Translations under genes and position numbers: made by a program
Notes under the pieces: generated by a model
What the model was told of the DNA's origin: nothing
Database searches by the model: none
Seen by the model: only the letters and a program-made list of their open reading frames with translations
NCBI GenBank assembly: GCA_039977295.1
Contig: JBDWDN010000012.1
Location: forward strand, 1,197,065 to 1,261,064
Source: Hellea sp039977295
GTDB lineage: Bacteria > Pseudomonadota > Alphaproteobacteria > Caulobacterales > Maricaulaceae
Direction of reading: 5' to 3'
DNA length: 64,000 bases
Part shown: in pieces, positions 34,751 through 44,170 of the stretch
Numbering within the stretch: position 1 is the stretch's first letter
Layout of the letters: every line of letters begins with the position of its first letter

Positions 34751-36811
34751 TTAGGCGATAAACGCTAGCCACTCATCTTCGGTGAAAGTCTTGATACCGA
34801 GCTCTGTCGCTTTCTTAAGCTTTGACCCTGCGCCGGGACCTGCGACTAGAATATCTGTCTTGGCAGACACACTGCCCGAAACTTTGGCGCCGAGACTTTG
34901 CGCTTTCGCTTTCGCTTCATCCCGAGAAAATTTTTCAAGCTTACCCGTGAAGACAACAGTCTTACCCGAAACAGGGCTGTCCGATGATGGCGCTTCGGCG
35001 TCAATGACTGTTATCTGTTCAAGTAGATTTGCGATGACCTGCGCGTTATTCGGCGTATTGAAAAAATCGACGATTGACCCTGCCGCCGCCTCGCCCATCC
35101 CGTCGATAGAAATCAAGTCAGCCCAGTCTTCGCCAATGTGTGTCTTGGCCGCGTGGAGTGCCGCCTGCATTTTTTCCCATGACAAATAATGCTTCGAAAT
35201 AAGGTCTGAGTTACCTTGTCCAACATGACGAATGCCAAGGGCATAAAGCGCGCGGGCAAAGCCAATTTCTCTACGTTCATTAATCGCGGAGAAGAGATTA
35301 GCCGCGCTCGTCTCGCCCCAGCCTTCCCATTTATTTAATTGGATGTCTTCATTGCGCGCTTCGAGCGTGAAGATGTCTCCGGGCTCTTTCACAAGGTCTT
35401 TTTCGTAAAATAACTCAATCTGTTTTGCGCCCATGCCGTCAATATCGTAAGCGCGGCGTGATACAAAATGTCTAAGTCCTTCAATAGCTTGAGCAGGACA
35501 GCTAAGGCCATTTGTGCAGCGCTTAACGACATCTTTCTTGCCTGTTTTCTCATCAACATCACGGATCGCAGGCGCAGCGCATATAGGACAATGATCGGGT
35601 AAATTAAATGGCTCGCCTTTACCGGCTTCAACGACGCGAAGGACTTGAGGGATGACATCGCCCGCCCTTTGTATCTCGACGGTGTCGCCAGGCTTCACGC
35701 CAAGGCGCTCAATTTCATCTTCATTATGAAGCGTGGCATTAGACACAACAACGCCGCCAACCGTGATGGGTGTCAGCCGCGCGACGGGGGTCAGCGCGCC
35801 TGTTCTGCCGACTTGAACATCAATGTCTTCGAGCAATGTAATCGCTTTTTCAGCGGGAAATTTATGCGCAATCGCCCAGCGAGGCGCGCGCGATACGAAA
35901 CCTAAACGCGCCTGCAAAGCAAGGTCATTGACCTTGTAAACAACGCCGTCAATATCATAGCCGAGCCCTGCCCGTTTCTCTTCGATATCATGATAATGCG
36001 CAATCATCTCGGCCGCACTTTCGTGAACCTTCATTTGATCATTGACATCAAAACCCCATTGCGCAAAGCGTTCAACCGCCCCCATTTGAGCATCAGAGAT
36101 AGGCTCGCTTATCTCGCCCCACGTATAGGCAAAGAATTTCAAAGGCCTCTGAGCGGTAATTGTAGGATCAATTTGACGAAGGGACCCAGCCGCTGCATTG
36201 CGCGGGTTTTTATAAGCGTCTTTACCAGCTTTGACTTGGGCCGCATTCATCGTGTCAAAATCCGCATGGTCAATGTAAACTTCACCGCGCACTTCGAGAA
36301 TAGCAGGCCAGCCTTGGCCTTTAAGGGTTTTGGGAATTGTCCCCAGCGTTGAAAGATTAGCCGTAACATCTTCGCCGATCTTACCGTCACCGCGCGTTGC
36401 GCCGCTGATCAGCTTACCATTCTCATATCGCAAGGCCGCAGATAACCCGTCAATCTTTGGCTCCGCGGTGAAGGACATAGGCGCGGTTTCATCAAGAGAC
36501 AGGAAACGTTTCACGCGGGCGCAAAAATCGGTCACATCTTCATCGGTAAAGGCATTGTCGAGCGAGAGCATCGACACTGTATGGGCTATTTTCCCAAATT
36601 TGCTCGAGGGTTTAACGCCTACGGATTGCGTCGGACTGTTCTTTTTCACTAAATGTGGATATTCGGCTTCAAGCCCGATCAGTTCCTTGCGAAGCGCATC
36701 ATAGGCGGCGTCGCTTAAGGCTGGATTATCATCTTGATAATAAAGCGCGTCAGCCGCCCTGATTTCCTGGCTAAGATTAGCTATCCGTCTTTTGGCAGCA
36801 GCTTCGCTCAT
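34751..36811 (-). CDS. ligA: NAD+-dependent DNA ligase
   Basis: 686 residues: NTase domain with the adenylated Lys in EPKIDGLSAAL, OB fold, zinc finger (C-P-I-C-A and C-x4-C), helix-hairpin-helix repeats and a C-terminal BRCT domain (GKTVVFTGKLEKFSRDEAKAKAQSLGAKVSGSVS). The ATG overlaps the recN stop (ATGA). Essential for joining Okazaki fragments. Last gene of the long minus-strand run. Confidence 0.97.
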   Translation of the reverse strand: MSEAAAKRRIANLSQEIRAADALYYQDDNPALSDAAYDALRKELIGLEAEYPHLVKKNSPTQSVGVKPSSKFGKIAHTVSMLSLDNAFTDEDVTDFCARVKRFLSLDETAPMSFTAEPKIDGLSAALRYENGKLISGATRGDGKIGEDVTANLSTLGTIPKTLKGQGWPAILEVRGEVYIDHADFDTMNAAQVKAGKDAYKNPRNAAAGSLRQIDPTITAQRPLKFFAYTWGEISEPISDAQMGAVERFAQWGFDVNDQMKVHESAAEMIAHYHDIEEKRAGLGYDIDGVVYKVNDLALQARLGFVSRAPRWAIAHKFPAEKAITLLEDIDVQVGRTGALTPVARLTPITVGGVVVSNATLHNEDEIERLGVKPGDTVEIQRAGDVIPQVLRVVEAGKGEPFNLPDHCPICAAPAIRDVDEKTGKKDVVKRCTNGLSCPAQAIEGLRHFVSRRAYDIDGMGAKQIELFYEKDLVKEPGDIFTLEARNEDIQLNKWEGWGETSAANLFSAINERREIGFARALYALGIRHVGQGNSDLISKHYLSWEKMQAALHAAKTHIGEDWADLISIDGMGEAAAGSIVDFFNTPNNAQVIANLLEQITVIDAEAPSSDSPVSGKTVVFTGKLEKFSRDEAKAKAQSLGAKVSGSVSAKTDILVAGPGAGSKLKKATELGIKTFTEDEWLAFIA

Positions 36812-38478
36812 GACGCCATAAGCTGACGCGCAGCCGCCCTCGCCTCTTGAGTGATGGTCTCACCGGCGAGCATGCGCGCAATTTCTTCTTCGCGGGCATC
36901 ATCAGCCACAAGGCTAACATGTGTTGTCGTGGTTGAGCCCGTTGAGGACTTTTCAATACGGTATTGATGATCTGCGGAGGCGGCCACTTGCGGGCTGTGA
37001 GTAACGACAAAAACCTGTGCTGACTTGGACAGCCGCGCAAGACGTTTACCCACGGCGTCCGCCACCGCGCCGCCTACGCCCTGATCGACTTCGTCAAACA
37101 CCATAACCGCGTCGTTCTTACCCGCGAGCGCAACTTTAATAGCGAGAGCAAAACGCGCCATTTCACCGCCAGAGGCAATTTTATCAAGCGGGCCAACAGG
37201 CGTTCCGGGATTTGTAGAGACTTGAAAGCGAACTTTATCAATCCCAATTTCGGACTCCCCACTAGGCTCTATATGGGTGATAAATTGCGCGCGCTCCATT
37301 TTCAGCGGCGGAAGCTCTCGCACCACGGCCTTGTCTAAGGTCTTGGCAGATTTTTCTCGTGCTTTGCTGAGGGCGAAGGCGGCCTTATCATAAATATCTT
37401 TGGCTTTGGCCGCCGCGGCTTTGGCATTGGATAAATCAAAGTCGGCACTGTCAATTGCGGATAATTCGCTAGCAAATTTACTGCGCGCGTCAATCAAAGC
37501 GTCGATATCACATCCATATTTACGCGAAGCGGCTCGCAGCGCGAAGAGTCGTTTTTCTGTATCATCAAGGCGTCCCGGTTCGACATCAAAGCTTTGCGCC
37601 GCCAGACTTACGGCTTCGCGGGCTTCATGGGTCTCGAGCATAGCGCGCTCAAGGGCCTGAGCCGCCACTTCTAGAGCTTTAGAGGCGGTTGTCTCACTGT
37701 CTTCAAATTTAGATCTTAAGCGGTCAATCCCCGCCAAGGCTGAGGATAGCCTGGCTTCGAACGCGCCGTCTTCCCCTAGCGCGTCTTGCGCGGCCGTCAA
37801 CTCAGTTAAGGCTCCCTCAGCGCCTTGTAAGAACTTACGTTCTTCGGCCAGTTGGGTATCCTCGCCCGCCTTGGGCGCGAGGCGATCAAGTTCTGCAATA
37901 GCATGCTCTAAGAATTCGCGATCTTCTGTGGCTTTGGACTGCAGCGCGATCAGGGCGTCAACTTGGGCTTGAGTGTCGCGCCGCGCTTTATAGGCCGCCG
38001 CGCATTTCGCCACGAGGTTCTGATGGCTGCCAAATAAGTCCAGCAGATGAATATGAGTGGTAGGGTCTAGTAATCCGCGGCCGTCATGCTGTCCGTGCAC
38101 TTCGAGCAAGAGCGTTCCAACTTGGGAGAGAAGCTTAACGCCAACGGCTTGATCATTGATAAAAGCTTTGCTGCGTCCGTCTTTGGTCAGGCTACGCCGC
38201 AGCGTGACATCCTCATTGGGGTCGATGTCGATATCATTTTCTGCAAGAAGCTTAGCCACAGAGTTGGACAGAGTGAAGCCGGCGATTGCTTGGGCTTTGT
38301 CAGTTCCTGCCCGCACAAGCCCTCGGTCAGAGCGCGCGCCAGTCGCCATGCCAAGCGCGTCAAGAATAATGGATTTACCCGCGCCTGTTTCGCCGGTGAG
38401 CGCCGTCAAGCCTGTGCCGAATTCGAGGTCAAGCGCCTCGATCAAAACAACGTTACGGATAGACAGCCCTGTGAGCAT
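36808..38478 (-). CDS. recN: DNA repair protein RecN
   Basis: SMC-like ATPase for double-strand-break repair. Walker A GETGAGKS near residue 30, a Q-loop (LLEVHGQHDGR), central coiled coil and C-terminal Walker B (VMVFDEVDQGVGG) are present. Length 556 residues. No LexA box was noticed directly upstream. It overlaps ligA and follows bamD by 14 bp. Confidence 0.95.
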   Translation of the reverse strand: MLTGLSIRNVVLIEALDLEFGTGLTALTGETGAGKSIILDALGMATGARSDRGLVRAGTDKAQAIAGFTLSNSVAKLLAENDIDIDPNEDVTLRRSLTKDGRSKAFINDQAVGVKLLSQVGTLLLEVHGQHDGRGLLDPTTHIHLLDLFGSHQNLVAKCAAAYKARRDTQAQVDALIALQSKATEDREFLEHAIAELDRLAPKAGEDTQLAEERKFLQGAEGALTELTAAQDALGEDGAFEARLSSALAGIDRLRSKFEDSETTASKALEVAAQALERAMLETHEAREAVSLAAQSFDVEPGRLDDTEKRLFALRAASRKYGCDIDALIDARSKFASELSAIDSADFDLSNAKAAAAKAKDIYDKAAFALSKAREKSAKTLDKAVVRELPPLKMERAQFITHIEPSGESEIGIDKVRFQVSTNPGTPVGPLDKIASGGEMARFALAIKVALAGKNDAVMVFDEVDQGVGGAVADAVGKRLARLSKSAQVFVVTHSPQVAASADHQYRIEKSSTGSTTTTHVSLVADDAREEEIARMLAGETITQEARAAARQLMAS

Positions 38479-38492
38479 GCAAAAACCTGCCC

Positions 38493-39344
38493 TTAGAAGA
38501 GACGTTCTTTAAGTCGGGAGAAATAGCCCTGCTTACGTGGTTTATTGATTTCATCGTCCAAATTGACGCCATATTCAGCCAGCAAATCGTAACTATCTTC
38601 ATACCATTCACTGGACGGGTAGTTATGACCGAGAACAGAGCCGACAAGCTTGGCTTCACTAATAATCCCAAGTGAGGTGTAAGCTTCGACAAGACGGTGA
38701 AGCGCTTCTTCGGTTTGCGACGTTGTTTCGTAGTTTTTAACAACGTTCTTAAAGCGGCCAATCGCAGCAAGCTGTTGATTTTGCTTCAAATAATATCGCC
38801 CAATAGACATTTCCTTACCCGCGAGATGATCATGGGTCAGCTCAAGCTTAAGGCGGGCATCACGGGCATAATCACTATCTGGATAACGGCGAACCACTTG
38901 CTGCAACGCGGCTTCGGCGTTCACTGTTGTGGCTTGGTCGCGGCCAACATCATAGATTTGATCGTAATAATTCATCGCAATGAGGTAATAAGCATAAGGC
39001 GTGCTGTCATTACCGGGATGAAGTCCAATAAAACGCTGTGATGTCGCGATTGATTCTTCATAATCCGTTGAGCGGTAATTGGCATAGGCCTGCATAAGCA
39101 TGGCGCGGCGCGCCCATTTAGAGAATGGATGCTGACGTTCTACTTCTTGGAAGAATAGCTTCGCGCGGTCCCAATCTCCGCGTTCCATACGGTCAAAGCC
39201 TTGATTATAAATCAGCTCTGCTGGACGCTCGACATAGGCTAGTTTTTCTTTCTTATTTCCGCCAATCCCGAGCGTGGAACAGGCGGACAATGTCAAGGCC
39301 AAGGCCGCAACAGAAAGAGGTTTTAAGACAGCATGATAGCGCAT
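38493..39344 (-). CDS. bamD: Outer membrane assembly lipoprotein BamD
   Basis: 283 residues. Lipobox L-S-A-C near residue 22, then TPR-like helices (YNQGFDRMERGDWDRAKLFFQEVERQHPFSKWARRAM) of the ComL/BamD family. Part of the BAM complex that inserts outer-membrane proteins. The ATG at 39344 has GGGA 7 nt upstream; a TTG start at 39365 is unlikely. Confidence 0.93.
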   Translation of the reverse strand: MRYHAVLKPLSVAALALTLSACSTLGIGGNKKEKLAYVERPAELIYNQGFDRMERGDWDRAKLFFQEVERQHPFSKWARRAMLMQAYANYRSTDYEESIATSQRFIGLHPGNDSTPYAYYLIAMNYYDQIYDVGRDQATTVNAEAALQQVVRRYPDSDYARDARLKLELTHDHLAGKEMSIGRYYLKQNQQLAAIGRFKNVVKNYETTSQTEEALHRLVEAYTSLGIISEAKLVGSVLGHNYPSSEWYEDSYDLLAEYGVNLDDEINKPRKQGYFSRLKERLF

Positions 39345-39416
39345 AGCGATTCCCAAAGGGTTCAAAGTTCAAAGGTTACTAACGGAGATTTACGCGCGGC
39401 GAAAGTGAGAAAACGG

Positions 39417-40325
39417 TTAGGCAGGCACTGATTCCAGTTCTAAAGCCTGTGCTTTGGACGCCACAGAGGTAAATTCCCACGCATCTGGGTGACCATAAAG
39501 CGCCATAAGCAGATCATGGTTGAGGCCGTGGCCGCCTTTTACGGTCGTGACACGCCCCAAAATCGGCCCGCCAAGGTATAAATCACCCAGTAAATCGAGC
39601 GCTTTATGCCGCACAAATTCATCGGCAAAGCGCAAACCTTCAGGATTAAGCACTTTATCACCATCGACGATCACGGCATTATCTAATGAACCGCCTTTAG
39701 ACAGGCCTGCCGCCTGTAGAGCCGCGACTTCATGCATTCGCGCAAATGTCCGTGCAGAGGCCAAACGGTCGCGAAAAGCCCTCACATTTGGCACAATTTG
39801 AACCCGCTGACGGCCAATAGCGGCATCATCAAAATCAATCGTCACGTCTAATTCAAGGCGGCCGCACGGCTCAATTCGTGCGAAGCTGTCGCCATTTCTA
39901 ACCTCTATCGGTTTTAGGACTTTCACATAACGGCGCGGCGCGGCTTGGCGCACAATCCCAACCTGTTCAATTAGCTTAAGAAATGGCTCTGAGCTGCCAT
40001 CAAGCGCCGGTAATTCTTCTCCGTCTAAATCAATAAACAGATTATCTATGCCTGACGCGGCAAGCGCCGCTAATAAATGTTCAATTGTGGCGACTTTTAC
40101 GCCTGCTGCATTGGATAATGTCGTACAGTTTTTCACGCCTGTTACGGCGTCGGGACGCACCTCAATTTTATTGTCGCGATCTGTTATGTCCGTGCGGATA
40201 AAGACAAGACCTGTGCCCATAGGCGCAGGACGCATAACAAGCCGTGTATGCTTGCCGCCATGCAGCTCAATCCCTGCTGTAACCGCAGGGCCGCTAAGTG
40301 TAGATTGTCGCCTTATTTGGCCCAT
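39417..40325 (-). CDS. lpxC: UDP-3-O-acyl-N-acetylglucosamine deacetylase
   Basis: Zinc enzyme for the first committed step of lipid A synthesis. Motifs: STLSGPAVTAGIELHGG, ATIEHLLAAL (zinc His), and HKALDLLGDL (zinc His and Asp) near the C-terminus. The open frame extends to 40550 but the upstream part is unlike LpxC. ATG 40325 (AAGGA 11 nt upstream) gives 302 residues; ATG 40337 is an alternative. Placed between ftsZ and bamD as in many alphaproteobacteria. Confidence 0.93.
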   Translation of the reverse strand: MGQIRRQSTLSGPAVTAGIELHGGKHTRLVMRPAPMGTGLVFIRTDITDRDNKIEVRPDAVTGVKNCTTLSNAAGVKVATIEHLLAALAASGIDNLFIDLDGEELPALDGSSEPFLKLIEQVGIVRQAAPRRYVKVLKPIEVRNGDSFARIEPCGRLELDVTIDFDDAAIGRQRVQIVPNVRAFRDRLASARTFARMHEVAALQAAGLSKGGSLDNAVIVDGDKVLNPEGLRFADEFVRHKALDLLGDLYLGGPILGRVTTVKGGHGLNHDLLMALYGHPDAWEFTSVASKAQALELESVPA

Positions 40326-40424
40326 AATTATCGTCATCCTTAAAATTAACCTAACACCGCGCCGCGCAGGCGCAATAAACGCTGCGTGACACTCTGTTTC
40401 AAAGCATGACGAATGTGTTAGGCA

Positions 40425-40455
40425 CAAAAAAAGCGCCTCTCTATCGAGAAGCGCT
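40425..40455 (-). terminator. Rho-independent terminator downstream of ftsZ
   Basis: On the minus strand AGCGCTTCTC (40455-40446) pairs with GAGAGGCGCT (40441-40432), loop of four, followed by seven T. It should separate ftsZ from lpxC transcription. Confidence 0.85.
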
Positions 40456-40479
40456 CTTTCAACTGGAGGTGTGTTTGAT

Positions 40480-41904
40480 TTAGCGGTTTTGACGGCGCAA
40501 GAAGCTTGGAATTTCAAGCTCATCATCCATATTGTCGCTAAACAAATCACCGCTTGGCTGCGGCACTTGGCGCTGAACCATTGGCGCTGCGGCAGGCTTT
40601 TGTTTTTTCAAACCAAAAAATCCGAATGGCTTTTTAACAACATTTTGCGGTTGAGCTTGCGGCGCAAGCGCAGGCTGCGGGGCATATTGCTGTTGCGGCG
40701 CTGCTTGAGGTGCAGGAACTTGCGGCGGATATGGTTTTGGCGCGACATAAGCGGGAGCTTGTTGTTGCACAGGCGCTGGCGCTACGGGCTGCGGCGCTGG
40801 TTGTGCGGCAGGTTGCGGCGCGTAAGCCGCCGGCGCTTCATACTCGTCTTCAATGGCGAATTCGTCTTCTTCATATTCTGGCTCTGCGGCAACCTCTTCC
40901 ACATAACGTGTACGTTGCGGCTTAGCTTCCATAACATATTCGGTATCGACGCCTGTTGCGACGACTGACACGCGCACAATACCGTCAAGGTCGTCATCAA
41001 GCGCTGAACCGACAATAATATTGGCATTTTCGTCAACTTGGCCGCGAATAAGGCTCGCCGCTTCATCAACTTCGTAAAGTGTCAGGTCACGTCCGCCAGT
41101 AATATTGATCAACACGCCTTTAGCGCCTTTAAGCGAAACATCATCAAGCAGAGGGTTATTGATAGCAGCTTCGGCCGCTTCGATTGCGCGGCGCTCACCT
41201 GTCGCTTCGCCCGTGCCCATCATCGCTTTGCCCATTTCGTCCATCACTGTGCGAACATCGTTAAAGTCAAGATTGATAAGGCCAGGAACAACCATAAGGT
41301 CCGTTACGCCGCGAACGCCGCTATGCAGAACTTCGTCAGCCATAGCAAAAGCATCAGACATTGTTGTCTGCTCAGTTGCGACGCGGAATAGATTTTGGTT
41401 CGGAATAGTAATCATCGTATCGACAGAACCGTAGAGATTTTCAATTCCGTCTTCGGCAAGCTTCATGCGGCGAGAGCCTTCAAATTGAAACGGCTTCGTC
41501 ACGATACCGACTGTTAGGATACCGCGTTCGCGTGCCGCGCGGGCAATAACAGGCGCGGCGCCTGTGCCTGTGCCGCCGCCCATACCAGCGGCAACAAATA
41601 GCATATGCGCGCCGTCTAGATGCTCAAGAATTTCATCAAGGCTTTCTTCTGCGGATTGTTCGCCTATTTCAGGACGCATGCCAGCCCCAAGACCTTGTGT
41701 AATTCCGCCGCCAAGTTGAACCTTGCGATCTGCGCGTGACAAAGCCAAGGCTTGCGCGTCTGTATTGGCCACAACAAATTCAACACCGTCTAGACCAGCA
41801 GCGATCATATTGTTCACAGCATTCCCGCCTGCGCCACCGACGCCGATGACGACGATACGAGGCTTAAGTTCGACGGCTTTGGGTAAGGATAATGAAATTG
41901 GCAT
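40480..41904 (-). CDS. ftsZ: Cell division protein FtsZ
   Basis: Tubulin-like GTPase that forms the Z-ring. GTP-binding residues include IGVGGAGGNAVNNMI near the N-terminus and the tubulin signature GMGGGTGTGAAPV. The globular core ends near residue 320. A long Pro/Gln/Ala-rich linker follows, then a C-terminal D-D-E-L-E-I-P-S-F-L-R-R-Q peptide that binds FtsA. Length 474 residues, longer than E. coli FtsZ (383) because of the linker. The CtrA-type box at 41960-41974 lies upstream. Confidence 0.98.
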   Translation of the reverse strand: MPISLSLPKAVELKPRIVVIGVGGAGGNAVNNMIAAGLDGVEFVVANTDAQALALSRADRKVQLGGGITQGLGAGMRPEIGEQSAEESLDEILEHLDGAHMLFVAAGMGGGTGTGAAPVIARAARERGILTVGIVTKPFQFEGSRRMKLAEDGIENLYGSVDTMITIPNQNLFRVATEQTTMSDAFAMADEVLHSGVRGVTDLMVVPGLINLDFNDVRTVMDEMGKAMMGTGEATGERRAIEAAEAAINNPLLDDVSLKGAKGVLINITGGRDLTLYEVDEAASLIRGQVDENANIIVGSALDDDLDGIVRVSVVATGVDTEYVMEAKPQRTRYVEEVAAEPEYEEDEFAIEDEYEAPAAYAPQPAAQPAPQPVAPAPVQQQAPAYVAPKPYPPQVPAPQAAPQQQYAPQPALAPQAQPQNVVKKPFGFFGLKKQKPAAAPMVQRQVPQPSGDLFSDNMDDELEIPSFLRRQNR

Positions 41905-41959
41905 AATAGTCCCGCGAATTATGGTAAGTGATTAGTTAACTCAACGTCGCTGAAAACTC

Positions 41960-41974
41960 TTAAACATAGATTAA
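41960..41974. promoter_or_regulatory. Predicted CtrA box upstream of ftsZ
   Basis: TTAA-ACATAGA-TTAA exactly matches the Caulobacter CtrA consensus TTAA-N7-TTAA (palindromic in its halves). A second TTAA at 41981-41984 lies 6 nt after the end of this box. It sits 56-70 bp upstream of the ftsZ start (41904). In Caulobacter CtrA represses ftsZ before S phase. Confidence 0.65.
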
Positions 41975-42017
41975 CCAAAGTTAAAAACCGCAAGGTTTAT
42001 CTGTATTTTCTGTGTTT

Positions 42018-43289
42018 TTAGAAGTTTTCTTTCAGCCATTGCAAAGAGCGGCCAAGCGTATTGCCTGTATAGCGTTTTTTACGATATCGCTGTCCCGACA
42101 AATCCGGCGGGCCTGAAATCGCTTCGCCGGATTCAACGAAGGCATGCTTTAGCAATCCCGTCGCCACGGCAAAGTCCGGGCCTGACATCGCTTCGCGCAT
42201 GCCAAGAATTCCATGCGGACGGCCAATCCGAACGCGTTTGTTAAAAACATATTCAGCGAGTTCACGTACGCCGTTAAGCTGGCACCCTCCGCCCGTCAGC
42301 ACAATCCGGCGGCCCGAATAACTCTCCAGACCGGATTCAGCTATGCGGTCACGTAGAAGCTCAAATGTCTCTTCGATGCGTGATCGAATAATCGACGTTA
42401 ACAGGTCACGCGGATGATGATGCAATTCTTCCTGCGCGCCCATAGGCGGACACGGCACCATAACCTGACTGTCATCAGACCCATGCAGTGCAGACCCATA
42501 AATCGTCTTGATGCGTTCGGCTGCCTCGGTGGGCGTTGTAAGGCCGCGCGCGACATCACTGGTCACATTGATACCGCCCACTGAAAGTGCGTCCACATGA
42601 ACCATGGTATTGTCGCGGAAAACAGCCGCAGTGGTAATCCCGCCGCCCATATCAATGACGGTCACGCCAAGATCACGCTCATCATCGGTCAAAACGCCCA
42701 GACCTGCAGCATAAGGAGACACCGTGACAGAGCTAATGTGAAGGTGGCAGCGCTCGATACAATGCGCCAAATTTCTAAGAGGACCGACGCCTGCTAAGAC
42801 GAAATGCATATCCACGCCAAGGCGTTTTCCAAACATACCGCGCGGGTCGCGAATACCGCGCTCATCATCAACCGACCAGTTAAGCGGGATAGCGTGAAGG
42901 ATAGCATCTTCGGGCTGAGCGAGTTCTGCCAGTGAGGAATTTAACACACGCTTTAAGTCCCGATCGGCAACCTCACCGCTGGCAAATTCTGTCTGGACAT
43001 TCATATGTTGGGAACGCAGCGACCGCAGCGCAACATTTACGCAGACAGATTGAACAGTAACGCCCGCGGCGCGTTCGGCCTTTTCGACGGCGGTGCGAAT
43101 ACCGGCTTCAGCAGCCTCCATATCGACAACGGCGCCGCCTTTGAGGCCCGCGCTAACGCCAAAGCCTGACCCAATCAATTTGACGCCAAAGCTCGGCTCT
43201 CTTTGGCCAATCAGGCAGACAACTTTGCTGGATCCGATATCCAAAACAGCAATTGTTTCAGCTTTTTTATTGACGGTGCCCCTAAACAT
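42018..43289 (-). CDS. ftsA: Cell division protein FtsA
   Basis: Actin-like ATPase that tethers FtsZ to the membrane. The phosphate-1 motif is AVLDIGSSKVVCLIG. Conserved GVTVIDMGGGITTAAVF and a C-terminal GRRIVLTGGGCQLNGV are visible, and the amphipathic C-terminal helix ends in LQWLKENF. Length 423. It starts 5 bp after ftsQ. Confidence 0.96.
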   Translation of the reverse strand: MFRGTVNKKAETIAVLDIGSSKVVCLIGQREPSFGVKLIGSGFGVSAGLKGGAVVDMEAAEAGIRTAVEKAERAAGVTVQSVCVNVALRSLRSQHMNVQTEFASGEVADRDLKRVLNSSLAELAQPEDAILHAIPLNWSVDDERGIRDPRGMFGKRLGVDMHFVLAGVGPLRNLAHCIERCHLHISSVTVSPYAAGLGVLTDDERDLGVTVIDMGGGITTAAVFRDNTMVHVDALSVGGINVTSDVARGLTTPTEAAERIKTIYGSALHGSDDSQVMVPCPPMGAQEELHHHPRDLLTSIIRSRIEETFELLRDRIAESGLESYSGRRIVLTGGGCQLNGVRELAEYVFNKRVRIGRPHGILGMREAMSGPDFAVATGLLKHAFVESGEAISGPPDLSGQRYRKKRYTGNTLGRSLQWLKENF

Positions 43290-43294
43290 TACAG

Positions 43295-44170
43295 CTAAGC
43301 ATGCTCTGGAGATGATGGCGACAAGGTTAGCCTGCCCGGCAAGCGCATATCAATCGTTTCGATTTTTCGGTCTAACAGACGCGTTTGAGCTTGCATATCT
43401 TGCAGATTCCGTAAGGCTTTGCGCATGTCTTTCTCAGGGAGCATCACGCGGACAGCCCCTTCATCCAGCACCATGTCCCAGCGGCGCCCGCTGACATTCA
43501 CAAAACTCTCGACACGGCTTGCGATCTGCGGAAACTCGCCCATCATTTGACGCATATCAGCCGCTTGCTCACCTGCGCTCTCGCCGACAAATAGGGTGAG
43601 CTGCGTAAACTGAGCGGCATTCGCATCCGTTATCGCTGCGCCCTTTACATCCACGACCTTGACGTCGCCCTGATGTTGCCACAGCGCATAGGGCTGGCGC
43701 TCGATAATTTGCACGACAATACGATCAGGCCAAAGGCGGCGCACGACAGCACGGTCAACCCATGACAGGCTTTCAACGCGGGCTTGCGCGCCCTCCATAT
43801 CAATGCCGAAAAGATAGTCGCCCGAATAAACACCTAAGGCGCGGCGAACATCTTCTTCGCGAAGGCGGCCCTCACCCATCACATCTATACGATCAATAAC
43901 GAACCCCATGGACATAAGGCGGCTTCGTTTAAAGTTATCCCCTGCTTGCATCACATTGGGCAAAAACCCGCCAAGCCAAATACCGAGAAAAACGATAAAA
44001 AGCAGCGTGCCGACAATTGACGCCACTAAGCGCATAAAACCTTTACGTGTATGGCTGGCCGAGCGCATTTGAGCAGAGGCCCAATTTCGGGCTCCGCGCA
44101 GTCCAGGTTTTAAAGGGCTCACGCGATGTGAACCTTGTGGGATAGAATTACGTTTTCCTACCGCGGCCAT
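43295..44170 (-). CDS. ftsQ: Cell division protein FtsQ
   Basis: Bitopic membrane protein of the FtsQBL complex. A basic cytoplasmic N-terminus (about 45 residues), a transmembrane segment (LVASIVGTLLFIVFLGIWLG), a POTRA domain beginning near residue 85 (FVIDRIDVMGEGRL) and a beta domain follow. Length 291. It overlaps the ddl stop by 13 bp. Confidence 0.93.
   Translation of the reverse strand: MAAVGKRNSIPQGSHRVSPLKPGLRGARNWASAQMRSASHTRKGFMRLVASIVGTLLFIVFLGIWLGGFLPNVMQAGDNFKRSRLMSMGFVIDRIDVMGEGRLREEDVRRALGVYSGDYLFGIDMEGAQARVESLSWVDRAVVRRLWPDRIVVQIIERQPYALWQHQGDVKVVDVKGAAITDANAAQFTQLTLFVGESAGEQAADMRQMMGEFPQIASRVESFVNVSGRRWDMVLDEGAVRVMLPEKDMRKALRNLQDMQAQTRLLDRKIETIDMRLPGRLTLSPSSPEHA

Noticed and set aside
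40620..40850. Repetitive Gln/Pro/Ala-coding DNA suggesting a separate repeat element
   Set aside because: It lies in frame within the FtsZ linker, a known variable region; no evidence of an independent element.
40471..40968. Plus-strand open frame opposite ftsZ
   Set aside because: Shadow of the ftsZ linker; composition (Arg/Trp/Leu) is typical of antisense reading of Pro/Gln-rich coding sequence.
41971..41984. Second CtrA box TTAA-CCAAAG-TTAA upstream of ftsZ
   Set aside because: The spacer is 6 rather than 7 nt, so it is only noted as a partial site next to the exact one.
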